Source: an uncultured Clostridia bacterium
Lineage (GTDB): Bacteria; Bacillota; Clostridia; Saccharofermentanales; Saccharofermentanaceae
Length of the DNA stretch: 56,050 nucleotides
NCBI GenBank assembly: GCA_946407705.1
Contig: CAMJPC010000015.1
Location: forward strand, 1 to 56,050
Direction of reading: 5' to 3'
Shown here: positions 37,086-46,879 of the stretch, piece after piece
Position numbering within the stretch: the stretch's first letter is position 1
How the letters are laid out: each line of letters opens with the position of its first letter
Position numbers and translations under genes: made by a program
Notes under the pieces: model-generated
What the model was told of the DNA's origin: nothing
What the model saw: only the letters and a program-made list of their open reading frames with translations
Databases searched by the model: none

Positions 37086-38499
37086 GGTAATCCTTGAAGG
37101 TCACGATAAGTATTACGGGCTGACCGACATAGTCAGGATGTTCTTCGGAGAGGTTTCCGAAGATCACGGTAACTCCTGCGTTATTGCGGAAGACGGTCCT
37201 GACGTGACCTTGGTAAACACTCTGGAAAAAGACGGCAGCTCGGTTACCCTTGTATCCGGAACCGGGAAGAGATACGCATTTGACGGACCTGCTCTTGAAG
37301 TAGGCCGCGAAGTCAAGCGCTCGCTCTACATGGCGCTTACTGACATCACGGGCATCGAAATGCCCTGGGGATGTCTGTCCGGGATCAGGCCGACGCTCGT
37401 GGCCTCGGAGGAGGATTCCGCAGAAGAACTCACTAAGAAATATCTCGTCAGGGAAGACAAGGCTGCGCTCGGGTTTGAGACAGCGCGTGAGGAACTGCGG
37501 CTTTTGGAACTCATTCCGGCTGAAGATCTGAACATCTATGTCGGCGTTCCATTTTGTCCTTCAAGGTGTTCTTACTGCTCATTTATCTCGCAGGACATTT
37601 CACATCACATGGGAAGGCTCGGAGAATACGAGGCCGCGCTCGAAAAAGAGATCAGGACACTTGCCCCGTCACTCAAGAGAAAGGTGTCTTCTCTCTATAT
37701 GGGCGGAGGCACGCCTACGGTCTTTAATGATGAACAGTTTGCCAGGATCTTGGACTGCATGTTTTCGAGCATCAGGATCGATAAGGACTGCGAGGTTACG
37801 ATAGAAGCGGGACGCCCGGACACCATAACCGGATATAAGCTCGACGCGATGCGCGAGCACGGGATTGGAAGGATATGCATCAATCCGCAGACGATGCGCG
37901 ATGAGACGCTTTCAAAACTCGGCCGCCTTCACACATCATCTGACATAGTCAGAGCATACGAGCAGGCTAAAGAACGCGGCTTTGAGGTCATCAACATGGA
38001 TCTCATCGCGGGACTCCCTCATGAGACGGGGGATGATTTTGTAAAGTCAGTTGCAAAGTTAATTGAACTTGATCCCGGAAACATCACCATTCATACGCTT
38101 TACAAGAAGCGCCGCGCCGCGCTCTCAAAGGAGACGGTGCTCGGCAGGGATGATGACAGGGGAGACATCGATGCCGCCGTCAGAAAGGGATACAGACTGC
38201 TCTATGAGGCGGGCTATCATCCGTACTATCTCTACAGGCAGAAGGACACGGGCCACGGCCTGGAGAATACCGGTTTTGCCAAGGGCGATACAGGATGTCT
38301 TTATAACGTTGCCATGATGAGCGATGCCAGGGACGTGCTGTCCTTTGGCGCGGGCGGCATGAGCAAGAGGTGTTTTGAGCAGGAGGGAACAACTTCAAAA
38401 CACAGGGTCGAAAGGTGTCCTACGGTCAAGGATGTATTGACTTACATCAGCCGTAGCGAAGAGGCGGCTGAGCGGAAAGCTCGATTCTTTGAGCTTTGA
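37078..38499 (+). CDS. hemZ: Oxygen-independent coproporphyrinogen III dehydrogenase-like HemZ
   Basis: 473 residues from ATG 37078 (MLKVILEGHD). HemZ is a radical-SAM protein of the HemN family. The [4Fe-4S] motif CPSRCSYC gives Cys160, Cys164 and Cys167. A further LYMGGGTPTVF and the typical HemZ N-terminal extension of about 150 residues are present. HemZ is widespread in clostridia, many of which do not make haem, so its true substrate is uncertain. The start lies inside the end of the DUF3810 gene. Confidence 0.9.
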   Translation: MLKVILEGHDKYYGLTDIVRMFFGEVSEDHGNSCVIAEDGPDVTLVNTLEKDGSSVTLVSGTGKRYAFDGPALEVGREVKRSLYMALTDITGIEMPWGCLSGIRPTLVASEEDSAEELTKKYLVREDKAALGFETAREELRLLELIPAEDLNIYVGVPFCPSRCSYCSFISQDISHHMGRLGEYEAALEKEIRTLAPSLKRKVSSLYMGGGTPTVFNDEQFARILDCMFSSIRIDKDCEVTIEAGRPDTITGYKLDAMREHGIGRICINPQTMRDETLSKLGRLHTSSDIVRAYEQAKERGFEVINMDLIAGLPHETGDDFVKSVAKLIELDPGNITIHTLYKKRRAALSKETVLGRDDDRGDIDAAVRKGYRLLYEAGYHPYYLYRQKDTGHGLENTGFAKGDTGCLYNVAMMSDARDVLSFGAGGMSKRCFEQEGTTSKHRVERCPTVKDVLTYISRSEEAAERKARFFEL

Positions 38500-38526
38500 G
38501 GTATAATATATCTTGGAGTATTATTG

Positions 38527-39423
38527 GTGAAAGAAATGGAGAAGAAATACAACAACAGACTTATTCTTCTTATGCTGCTTATCCCGGTGATGGCAGTCTT
38601 TATTGCTGCCGGTTGCCAGAGCAAGAATAAAGATCTTTATCAGTTCGTGGTGACATCGGTTACCAAGAGCGAAGAGTCAACGGAAAGCGAGACCGCGGCC
38701 GTTGAGTCTTCGTCTGAATCAGAAAGCGCGGTTCCGGCTGAGACCACAGAGGAGACTACTGAAGCGACTACTGAGTCTGAGACTGAAGAGACCGAAGCTA
38801 CGACCACAAAAGCTGAAAAGGCTGAGACTAAGAAGACTGTCAAACCCACGCCCAAGGCAAAGACTGCGGCCAAGAAGACCACCAAGAAAACTGTAAAGAA
38901 GACAACCAGGAAAAAGGCTGCTACCAAGCCGAAGTATACCCAGTACCTTTTCGTCGGCGATTCAATGACAGTCGGACTTGATGATGCGGTAAGCGGAATC
39001 TCAAGCGTTGCCAAGGTAGGTGCCAAGGTCGATTATCTCAAGAGCGTATTGAGCACCGTTACGAAAACGAGGAAAAAGAACGTAATTTTCAATTTCGGTG
39101 TTAATGATCTCGGAAATATTAACAAATACATAACAGTTTTCAAATCTCTTCCGAAGGACTTCATCAAGAATAATAACGTGATAATCATGTCCGTAAATCC
39201 GACTAACGGATCCAAATACGGAAGCTGGAATAAGGACATTGATAAATTCAATAAGAAGATGAAAGCGAACCTTCCGAGCGGCGTCAAATACCTTGATACA
39301 AACTCCATACTCAAAAGAGAAGGTTTCAGTACGCGCGATGGAGTCCACTATAAAGCGGTCACTTATAGGAGAATCGCGAAACTGACTTTTGTATTCTGCG
39401 GAGACAAAAACAAAAAGCCGTAA
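38527..39423 (+). CDS. SGNH-hydrolase-like lipoprotein with a low-complexity linker
   Basis: 298 residues, GTG 38527 chosen because GGAG lies 8 bases upstream; ATG 38536 and TTG 38524 are alternatives. The signal peptide ends in FIAAGC (lipobox Cys30), so it is lipid-anchored outside. A Ser/Thr/Glu-rich stretch then a Lys/Thr/Ala/Pro-rich stretch (about residues 55-135) form a spacer through the wall. The catalytic domain has GDSMTVG (Ser146), FGVNDL and the C-terminal DGVHY (Asp271, His274). SGNH enzymes remove acyl groups from polysaccharides or peptidoglycan. A TATAAT at 38502-38507 suggests its own promoter. Confidence 0.8.
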   Translation: MKEMEKKYNNRLILLMLLIPVMAVFIAAGCQSKNKDLYQFVVTSVTKSEESTESETAAVESSSESESAVPAETTEETTEATTESETEETEATTTKAEKAETKKTVKPTPKAKTAAKKTTKKTVKKTTRKKAATKPKYTQYLFVGDSMTVGLDDAVSGISSVAKVGAKVDYLKSVLSTVTKTRKKNVIFNFGVNDLGNINKYITVFKSLPKDFIKNNNVIIMSVNPTNGSKYGSWNKDIDKFNKKMKANLPSGVKYLDTNSILKREGFSTRDGVHYKAVTYRRIAKLTFVFCGDKNKKP

Positions 39424-39515
39424 ATTCTTTATTGTTAATGCTTTGTTAATCCGCTGTAAATGTAATTATCAATTCATCGTGATAAAATGGTCTCATAGAC
39501 ATTGGGCAGGTGTGT

Positions 39516-41789
39516 ATGAGATTAGCATTATCGGTTGTATTCATTTTACTGATACTTTCGCTGAGCATATGTGATATGTTTGCCATACGTTCGAAGAGAC
39601 CGATAGGCAAATATGTGGCCATTCTGCTTATTGGTCTGACCATCCCCGTTCTCGGCAATCTTATTATCATAGCTACATCAAACAGGGTTATTGCTAACGT
39701 TGGATACAATGTCTATTTCCTGGGCATGGATGCCGCGGTAATCTCGCTTTTGTTCTTTACGCATGCGTATTGCGACATAGGGAAACCCAAAAAGATCGTT
39801 CAGGCGGTCATTTACACATTATTCGGTGTTGACCTTATCCAGTATATGCTTAATCCGTTCTTAGGATTTACATTCACTACCGAAGCCACTTTGGTCGATG
39901 GAAGTGATTATTTCAGACTGATCCCGAATTTCGGACAGGCTTATCACAGGCTCATCTGTTACGGCTGGTTCTTTGTCAGTCTCGTCATATTTGTCGTCAT
40001 GACCGTTAAGGCTTCGAGAGTCTATATTGAAAGATATCTGGTCATACTGCTTACGATGGTCGTTACCGGTGCAATAGAATCTTATTACATCTTCTCGGGC
40101 CACCCGCTCGACATGTCTATGATCGGCTTTGGGGTGTTAGGCATTCTCATTTACTTCTTTGCGCTCCGCTACAGGCCGATGCGAGTTTTGGACAGACTCC
40201 TTGCAAGCATGGCTTCCGATATGCCTGAAGCGATCTTTTTCTTTGATAAGAGCGGCAAGTGCATCTGGACCAATGAGCCGGGAAGACAGCGCGTCGGCGT
40301 CAGCAAAGATGACTATGAGGCCATTAAGGAAAATCTCAAATTCCTGTTTGATGATATCGAACTTGATAAGATCGGATGGACTAAGAAAGTCATAGTCGGC
40401 GTAGGTGATGATGCCCAATATCTTGAACTGTCCATGAGAGCTGCCGAAGATGAGTACGGAAAGCTTACCGGTTCATACTTGAGCATACGCGACCATACCG
40501 AAGAGCAGAAGGCAATACAGCAGGAGATCTATATTTCGACTCACGATTCCGAGACAGGACTTTTCACTAAGGAATATCTTTACGACCGAATCGCGAAAAG
40601 ACTTCAGAACGATAAAAAGACTAACTATATGATCGGCTTTTTCGAGATCGCAAACTTCAAGATGATCAACGATGTTTTCGGAAGCAAGTTCGGAACATAT
40701 ACAGTCAAGAAGATCGCTGAGGTCTTGAAGGCAAATGCGAGCGAGAGGACGCTCTTTGGCCGCCTTAATTATGATTCGTTCGGTATTCTTTTAGTCAAGG
40801 ATATATTTGATGAGGGGAAACTGGAGAAGCTGATCGAGAACTTTACCGTCTCAGACGATAGTCTCGAACATCATGTCATCATCAATTTCGGCATCTATGA
40901 TTTCAATCCGGATGATGAGATCGACGTTCCATTGTTCTTTGACAGTGCACGTCTTGCCACGACAACGATCCGGGACAATTATTCAAAGCGCATAGCTTAT
41001 TACGACGATAAGCTCCGAGACGTTGTCATTCACGAACAGATGATATCCAATCAGCTGAAAGATGCTATCGAAGCGAGAGACATAAGACCTTATCTCCAGC
41101 CTATCGTGGATTCCCGCGGCATGCTTGCCGGAGCAGAGGCTTTGGTCAGATGGATACACCCGGAAGAGGGCTTCATGAATCCCGGTCAGTTCATTCCGAT
41201 CTTCGAGAGCAACGGATTGATCTCGGTTGTTGACAAGTACATGTGGAGATGCGCGTGTGAACTGCTCGCAAAATGGAAGAAGAAAAACATTGAGACATTC
41301 ATCTCGGTAAACATCTCACCTAAGGATTTCTACCGGCTTGATGTCGTTTCCGAACTGAAAGCTCTTGTTGAAGAGTTTGAGATCAAACCCGAGAAGCTCA
41401 GGATCGAGATCACTGAGACCGCCATGAACACTGATGCGGTCGATATGATCAAGACCATCGAAGCGCTCCGTGAGTACGGATTCATCGTCGAGATGGACGA
41501 CTTCGGAAGCGGTTATTCGTCGCTTAACCTGCTTAAGGATATCAACCTGGATCTTATCAAGATCGACATGCAGTTCTTGAAAGATTCCGAACGCAATATG
41601 AAAGCCGGTTTCATCATAAAGAATATCATCAACATGGCTGAGGATCTCGAGATCGATACGCTCACCGAAGGTGTTGAGACTGCCAAGCAGTTCGAGAAAC
41701 TTTTCGGCATGGGATGCAAACTTTACCAAGGCTACTATTTCTCAAAACCCATCCCCGTGGAAGATTTTGAAAAGCAGTGGTTTGACTGA
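39516..41789 (+). CDS. Membrane GGDEF-EAL protein: c-di-GMP phosphodiesterase with degenerate GGDEF
   Basis: 757 residues from ATG 39516 (GTG at 39510 in frame). Seven or eight N-terminal membrane helices (to about residue 225), a PAS-like segment (230-335), a GGDEF-fold domain and an EAL domain. The GGDEF motif reads NYDSF (418-422), so cyclase activity is not expected. The EAL domain keeps EAL at 541-543 (AEALVRW), VNISP, EITETA, DDFGSGYSSL, KIDM and TEGVET, so it should hydrolyse c-di-GMP. It stands between the pilus and type VII secretion loci. Confidence 0.88.
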   Translation: MRLALSVVFILLILSLSICDMFAIRSKRPIGKYVAILLIGLTIPVLGNLIIIATSNRVIANVGYNVYFLGMDAAVISLLFFTHAYCDIGKPKKIVQAVIYTLFGVDLIQYMLNPFLGFTFTTEATLVDGSDYFRLIPNFGQAYHRLICYGWFFVSLVIFVVMTVKASRVYIERYLVILLTMVVTGAIESYYIFSGHPLDMSMIGFGVLGILIYFFALRYRPMRVLDRLLASMASDMPEAIFFFDKSGKCIWTNEPGRQRVGVSKDDYEAIKENLKFLFDDIELDKIGWTKKVIVGVGDDAQYLELSMRAAEDEYGKLTGSYLSIRDHTEEQKAIQQEIYISTHDSETGLFTKEYLYDRIAKRLQNDKKTNYMIGFFEIANFKMINDVFGSKFGTYTVKKIAEVLKANASERTLFGRLNYDSFGILLVKDIFDEGKLEKLIENFTVSDDSLEHHVIINFGIYDFNPDDEIDVPLFFDSARLATTTIRDNYSKRIAYYDDKLRDVVIHEQMISNQLKDAIEARDIRPYLQPIVDSRGMLAGAEALVRWIHPEEGFMNPGQFIPIFESNGLISVVDKYMWRCACELLAKWKKKNIETFISVNISPKDFYRLDVVSELKALVEEFEIKPEKLRIEITETAMNTDAVDMIKTIEALREYGFIVEMDDFGSGYSSLNLLKDINLDLIKIDMQFLKDSERNMKAGFIIKNIINMAEDLEIDTLTEGVETAKQFEKLFGMGCKLYQGYYFSKPIPVEDFEKQWFD

Positions 41790-41846
41790 AGCCGGAAAGC
41801 AGAACGGGTCTTTGAAAATGTAATCTTCAATGGCTTGGAATGCTGA

Positions 41847-41852
41847 TATAAT
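41847..41852 (+). promoter_or_regulatory. Possible -10 box of the type VII secretion operon
   Basis: TATAAT, 32 bp before the essC start; no good -35 box is visible at the expected distance. Confidence 0.35.
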
Positions 41853-41884
41853 AAAAATAATTTAGGATTATAAGCAGGTAGCCT

Positions 41885-44800
41885 ATGCTGTTGTCTTTTA
41901 TTACTGATACCCAATACATTACGTATAATCTGCCGGCATGGCTTGAAGGCGACTATTTTGTGACTGATCCGGATGACGGCCAGGAACTTTTCGAGATCGA
42001 AGGAACCGGTACGGAATGGAAGATCACGGAATTGGACGATAACAAGATCCTGGATTCCGATCTCCGCGTTTTAAGCGACAATCTTCTCTTCAAGATACGT
42101 TACGGCTCACAGGGCAAGCAGGGCTATCTTTACGCTGAGAATAACAACGAGCGTTATGCAAAGTTCGCAAGATGCCCGATGCCGGACAATATCGTGCTTA
42201 CGGTAGGAAGCGACAGCAACTGCGATATCGTTCTTAAGAATAAGCTCATTTCACCGACTCACTGCAAGATAGAATGCAAACAGAGAGTCTGGTACATCAC
42301 CGACTGCAGATCAAAGATCGGAACATATCTCAACGGTGTCAAAGTCAGTTCTTCCGCGGTTGTTTCAGGTGATATCGTATCGATACTCAATCAGAAGTTC
42401 ACGTTCCTTCCCGGATTGATCTCTTTCAACGCACAGAGCGTTGACCTTAAGGCTATCAATAACAAACTTCATTCCTTCAAGGTTGCTCCCGTGCCGGAAG
42501 ACAAGATCATCGGCAAGCTGACCAAGACTGAGTTCTTCCACCGTTCGCCCAGATTTACGAACGATATCGTAGATGAGGACATCAATGTTGTTGCTCCGCC
42601 TTCCCAGCAGAATGCCGGTGACAACGGCGGATTGCTTATGTACGGACCTGCCGTGGTATCGAGTCTTGCGATGCTCCTCGGAGGCATGGCTAACCCGATA
42701 ACCGGTATCGGAATGCTTGCAGGTTCACTTATCTTCCCTGGTATCAGAAGCCATAAGATGAAGACCAAAAATGCCGCTGACGAGAAGACCCGTCAGGAAC
42801 AGTACACCAAGTACCTTGAGTCTTTGGATAAGAATCTTGATGAACTCAATGAGAGACAGACTGAGCAGCTCCTCAAGAATAACATTTCCGCGAAGGCTGA
42901 GATCCAAAAGATCATGAAGGATTGCAAGACCTTGTGGAACAGAAGACCCGAGCATAACGATTTCCTCGACATCAGACTCGGAACGGGTGACATTCCGGTT
43001 CATGCCAATATCACATTCCCGCAGGAAGTCATGGATTTTAGCGGAAAGGAAGATAACCTCAAAGAGAAACTCGAAGAAATCAAGAACAAGCCGAGACTGC
43101 TGCATGATGTGCCGATAATGCTTCAGCTTGCCCAGTACTACAGCATAGGTATTTCGGGCAACCCTAAGTATACAAAGCCTTTCCTTGCTCAGCTGATGCT
43201 TCAGCTCTCGATGCACATCGGCTACGATGAACTCAAGATCTGTGTCATAGGTAAATTGCCGCAGGGACTTGAAAGACTGGTTTGGATTCCTCATACATGG
43301 GACAACCAGAAGAATGCGCATTATGTCGCGGAGAATAAGGATGAACTTGGCAGGATCCTTCCCGTTTACGATGCGATCTTACGTGAACACAGAAGTGATA
43401 ACTATTCTCCGAAGAGCAGTTCATCTACCGTTGTTTTCCTGATCACGGATCAGGTACTTGCAAACAGCGGCATGGTAAGCAGACTTCTTTTCGATAAGAA
43501 CTACACCAATGTTCATGTCATCTCCATCGCGGAACACAGCCGCGATCTGCCCAGACGTATCGACATGGCGATCGGTCTCGCGAAGGGAATGGGAAGGCTC
43601 GTATGGCAGGATGAGAAAGTCAAGAATACGATGGACTTTAATTTCGATGCCGACATCATGCCCGATTTTGATAAGGTCATAAGTCTTATGGCGAATACGT
43701 TCCTCGATCTGAACGAGGAGATGACAGTCATACCCGACATGGTTCCGTTCCTTGACATGTTCAACGTCAATAACGTAACCAGACTGAATGTCCTGAGCAA
43801 GTGGAAGAATGCCGATCCGATACACTCACTGGCTGCGCCGATCGGTATCAGCGAAGACGGCAACATGTGTTATCTGAACCTGCACGAAAAGAGTGACGGC
43901 CCGCACGGACTCGTTGCCGGTACTACTGGTTCAGGTAAGAGTGAAATGCTCATGAACTACATCCTGTCGATGGCCGTATGCTTCTCACCTGAGGAACTCT
44001 CATTCGTTCTCATCGACTATAAGGGCGGCGGCATGGCGCAGGCTTTCGCCAACCTTCCTCACACCGCGGGAATCATCACGAACCTCGACGGTAACGAGAT
44101 CAACAGATCGCTCCTCTCGATCAAGTCCGAGCTTGAGAGAAGACAGAGAATATTCTCCAAGGCGCAGGAAGAAGCGGGCGTCAGAAACATCGACATCTAC
44201 AAGTATCAGAAGTTCTACAGAGACGGCAAGGTCAAGGTTCCGCTTTCACATCTCGTCATCATTACCGACGAGTTTGCGGAATTGAAGACGCAGGAACCCG
44301 AATTCCTCGAACAGCTCATCAGAGCTGCCAGAATCGGACGAAGCCTCGGCGTACATCTCATCCTCGCTACGCAGAAGCCTGCGGGCGTCGTTGACGATCA
44401 GATCTGGAGTAACTCCAACTTCCACATCTGTCTGCGTGTTCAGGATGCAAGAGACAGCCAGGATGTCCTTAAGTGTGAAGATGCGGCTCACCTTACCAAA
44501 TCGGGAAGCCTTTACAAGCAGGTCGGTTACGGCGATGTCCTCATCAAGGCACAGTCTGCATATACCGGTGCGGATTATTCGCCTGACAGTGTTAATATTC
44601 CGAGCTGCGGCATAGACGTTCTCGATAATATGGGCAGCGTCATCAGACATGAAGAATTGAACCTGTCGAAAAAGGCTGCATCTGCGCAGCTTGAGGCTGT
44701 AACCGATTACATCATCAACATCAGTAAACGTGCCGGATTGGCCGCTGACAAGCTCTGGCTTCCCGCGCTCGAAGAAACGATCCAGCGTAAGGATCTCAGG

Positions 44801-46276
44801 GAAAAATACTCTGTCACCGATGAGCCCTGGGTACTCAATCCGGTTCTCGGAGAGCTTGACGATCCTTCGAACCAGAAGCGCGATCTCGTACGCATGGATC
44901 TGTATTCCGGAAAGAACGTTATCATCTGCGGCGCAACAGGAAGCGGAAAGATAATGAGCATTTCGGCAGTCCTCGAAGACCTTATGCTCACGCATACCGC
45001 TGACGAACTGAACATTTACATCATTGACGCGGCGGACGACGGACTTGCGATCTATACCAAGGCACCTCAGATCGGTGACGTCATCGGAAGTACCGAAGAT
45101 GAGAAGATCAAGAGACTCGTGTTGAAGCTCGAAAAGGAGATCGCCGTAAGAAAGAAGATGCTCGGAGGCTCCGTCATGGGCGAGAGTCTTGCCGAAAGAA
45201 TGAAGAAGGCAAACGTTCCGAACATCCTCGTGATCATCCATCACATCATCGTTTTCCAGGCATTGGCAGAGGAATACGAAGACAGGTTCAAGGCGATCAT
45301 GATGGAAGGCCCGAGATACGGAATCGTATTCATGGCAACTCAGGAAAGAGCTTCAGGCCTGCACTTCCAGCTGAGCCAGCTCTTCCCTCAGAACTATGTT
45401 CTCCAGCTTGATTCTGATGACGATTACATCATGCTCATAGGCAGAACTAACGGCATCAAACCCAGCGCCGTTACCGGCCGTGGTCTTGTCAAGGATGAAA
45501 ACATTTACGAGTATCAGACCGCAACAGCAGACTTTACTCCGGTTGAACTCTGCGACAAGCTTGCTTCCGAATGGAAGGGCGAGAAGGCGGATGCCATCAG
45601 AGTATTGCCCAACACCATTCCTGTTGAAGACATGTTCACTTATCTCGATAAGACAAAGCCGTGGTCCATGCCGATCGGTCTTGATGTTAACACGATCAGA
45701 CCCGTCTCTTACGATTTTGGTGACCGCGTCATCAATGTTCTTCTCGGACAGGATGACTACATCAAGAATACGACTGCGGGTATTGCAGAGCTTGCCGGCA
45801 TGAACGGCATCGATGTCACTTATCTTGATGAAGATGACAGTGAAGAGATCATCGATGATCTTTTCGATTACTGCAAGGAGTTCAAGAAGAGCAAAGATGC
45901 GGGCACCGAGATGCCTGAGACAGCACCGAGGCTCATCATAATACCTGACCTCAATAAGCTTAAGGGCAGCATCGATGATGATCACTGGGATACTCTTACT
46001 ACCATGTTGGCTAAGTCAAATTCAATGTGGTCGTTCAGGTTCCTGATCTCCGATTATCCGGATGCATTAGGAAAGTTCCAGTACAACGACTGGTTCACCG
46101 CATCCGTCTCGAAGGGCGACGGAATCTATGTTGGTGATGGATTTGCAGGACAGTATGTTTTCCAGACTGATAAATACATCAGCGAGAGCATAGAATACCC
46201 GCTCGGCTACTGTCTGAAGAATAAAAAAGCTGTGAAGATTAAATTGATACAATCAAGTAATGAGGAGGTGATGTAG
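41885..46276 (+). CDS. essC: T7SSb motor ATPase EssC
   Basis: 1463 residues, usual size. It is the membrane-bound motor that recognises and exports WXG100 proteins. The N-terminal FHA domain is visible (LTVGSDSNCDIVLKNKLIS ... GTYLNGVKV), then two membrane helices near residues 255-285. FtsK/SpoIIIE domain D1 is intact: GTTGSGKSEM (Lys685, Ser686), FVLIDYKGGGM and VIITDEFAEL. D2 has GATGSGKIMS (Lys1022, then Ile1023 in place of Ser/Thr) and lacks a Walker B Asp (VIIHHIIVF). D3 (about 1250-1463) has no P-loop. The ribosome site is weak (GCAGGTA). Confidence 0.93.
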   Translation: MLLSFITDTQYITYNLPAWLEGDYFVTDPDDGQELFEIEGTGTEWKITELDDNKILDSDLRVLSDNLLFKIRYGSQGKQGYLYAENNNERYAKFARCPMPDNIVLTVGSDSNCDIVLKNKLISPTHCKIECKQRVWYITDCRSKIGTYLNGVKVSSSAVVSGDIVSILNQKFTFLPGLISFNAQSVDLKAINNKLHSFKVAPVPEDKIIGKLTKTEFFHRSPRFTNDIVDEDINVVAPPSQQNAGDNGGLLMYGPAVVSSLAMLLGGMANPITGIGMLAGSLIFPGIRSHKMKTKNAADEKTRQEQYTKYLESLDKNLDELNERQTEQLLKNNISAKAEIQKIMKDCKTLWNRRPEHNDFLDIRLGTGDIPVHANITFPQEVMDFSGKEDNLKEKLEEIKNKPRLLHDVPIMLQLAQYYSIGISGNPKYTKPFLAQLMLQLSMHIGYDELKICVIGKLPQGLERLVWIPHTWDNQKNAHYVAENKDELGRILPVYDAILREHRSDNYSPKSSSSTVVFLITDQVLANSGMVSRLLFDKNYTNVHVISIAEHSRDLPRRIDMAIGLAKGMGRLVWQDEKVKNTMDFNFDADIMPDFDKVISLMANTFLDLNEEMTVIPDMVPFLDMFNVNNVTRLNVLSKWKNADPIHSLAAPIGISEDGNMCYLNLHEKSDGPHGLVAGTTGSGKSEMLMNYILSMAVCFSPEELSFVLIDYKGGGMAQAFANLPHTAGIITNLDGNEINRSLLSIKSELERRQRIFSKAQEEAGVRNIDIYKYQKFYRDGKVKVPLSHLVIITDEFAELKTQEPEFLEQLIRAARIGRSLGVHLILATQKPAGVVDDQIWSNSNFHICLRVQDARDSQDVLKCEDAAHLTKSGSLYKQVGYGDVLIKAQSAYTGADYSPDSVNIPSCGIDVLDNMGSVIRHEELNLSKKAASAQLEAVTDYIINISKRAGLAADKLWLPALEETIQRKDLREKYSVTDEPWVLNPVLGELDDPSNQKRDLVRMDLYSGKNVIICGATGSGKIMSISAVLEDLMLTHTADELNIYIIDAADDGLAIYTKAPQIGDVIGSTEDEKIKRLVLKLEKEIAVRKKMLGGSVMGESLAERMKKANVPNILVIIHHIIVFQALAEEYEDRFKAIMMEGPRYGIVFMATQERASGLHFQLSQLFPQNYVLQLDSDDDYIMLIGRTNGIKPSAVTGRGLVKDENIYEYQTATADFTPVELCDKLASEWKGEKADAIRVLPNTIPVEDMFTYLDKTKPWSMPIGLDVNTIRPVSYDFGDRVINVLLGQDDYIKNTTAGIAELAGMNGIDVTYLDEDDSEEIIDDLFDYCKEFKKSKDAGTEMPETAPRLIIIPDLNKLKGSIDDDHWDTLTTMLAKSNSMWSFRFLISDYPDALGKFQYNDWFTASVSKGDGIYVGDGFAGQYVFQTDKYISESIEYPLGYCLKNKKAVKIKLIQSSNEEVM

Positions 46277-46527
46277 TGGAATACGTGACAGCGGATGTGT
46301 ATCTTCCGGCATCCGCAAAAGTCTATCATCTGAGATTTCCACAGGATCTTAACGTTCAGGTGGCTGCTATGCTGACGGCTAAATCCCTGTCGGAATTATC
46401 GGAAGGTAATTACCTGCCATCAAAGGCAAGCTGCCTGGCATGGCGTGGTAACGGTGCCCTATTGGACATGACAAAGACACTGCACGAGTGCGGTGTAATT
46501 AACAGCAGCGAATTACTATTGATTTAA
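46276..46527 (+). CDS. YukD/EsaB ubiquitin-like T7SS component
   Basis: 83 residues, GTG start at 46276 overlapping the essC stop; GAGGAGGTG at 46262-46270. The length, the ubiquitin-like beta-grasp pattern (VTADVYLPASAKVYHLRFP ... LLDMTKTLHECGVINSSELLLI) and position directly after essC identify it. YukD/EsaB is a cytoplasmic regulator or accessory of T7SSb. Confidence 0.85.
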   Translation: MEYVTADVYLPASAKVYHLRFPQDLNVQVAAMLTAKSLSELSEGNYLPSKASCLAWRGNGALLDMTKTLHECGVINSSELLLI

Positions 46528-46540
46528 CGGAGGTCATAAA

Positions 46541-46840
46541 ATGGCAAAATTTACTGTTGATACAGACGCGGTCCGCTCTAAGGCAGCTTCTGTTGAAGGA
46601 TTATCACAAGATTATTCCAGCTTGTCCAAGCAGCTCAGAAACATTGCAACAACGATGGGTGCTGCTTATGAGTCCGCAGATAACAAGGCTTACATCACAA
46701 GAGTCAATGAGTGCTGCGACAACCTCGACAGGATGGCTACAAAGCTGGCTAATACTGCACAGCTCCTCAGGTCACAGAGTTCAGATTATGACACTACTGA
46801 GCAGAATAATACCCAGCAGGCATCTAAGCTTCCTGGCTGA
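46541..46840 (+). CDS. WXG100-family protein lacking the WxG motif
   Basis: 99 residues, two long helices with a turn. It begins AKFTVDTDAVRSKAASVEG, in the style of EsxB/YukE, but the turn reads TTMGAAYES rather than WxG. The C-terminal half contains the usual heptad pattern. With the next gene it probably forms a heterodimer exported by EssC. ACGGAGG precedes the ATG. Confidence 0.82.
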   Translation: MAKFTVDTDAVRSKAASVEGLSQDYSSLSKQLRNIATTMGAAYESADNKAYITRVNECCDNLDRMATKLANTAQLLRSQSSDYDTTEQNNTQQASKLPG

Positions 46841-46879
46841 TAACTACATCTCACATTCATTAATTTAGGAGGAAATATC

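Noticed and set aside
38860..38940. Histone-H1-like DNA-binding protein
   Set aside because: The Lys-rich run lies between a lipobox and an SGNH domain, so it is outside the cell and more likely a wall spacer.
44246..45244. A 332-residue open frame on the minus strand
   Set aside because: It is the antisense of the essC motor domains, with no ribosome site or recognisable motif.
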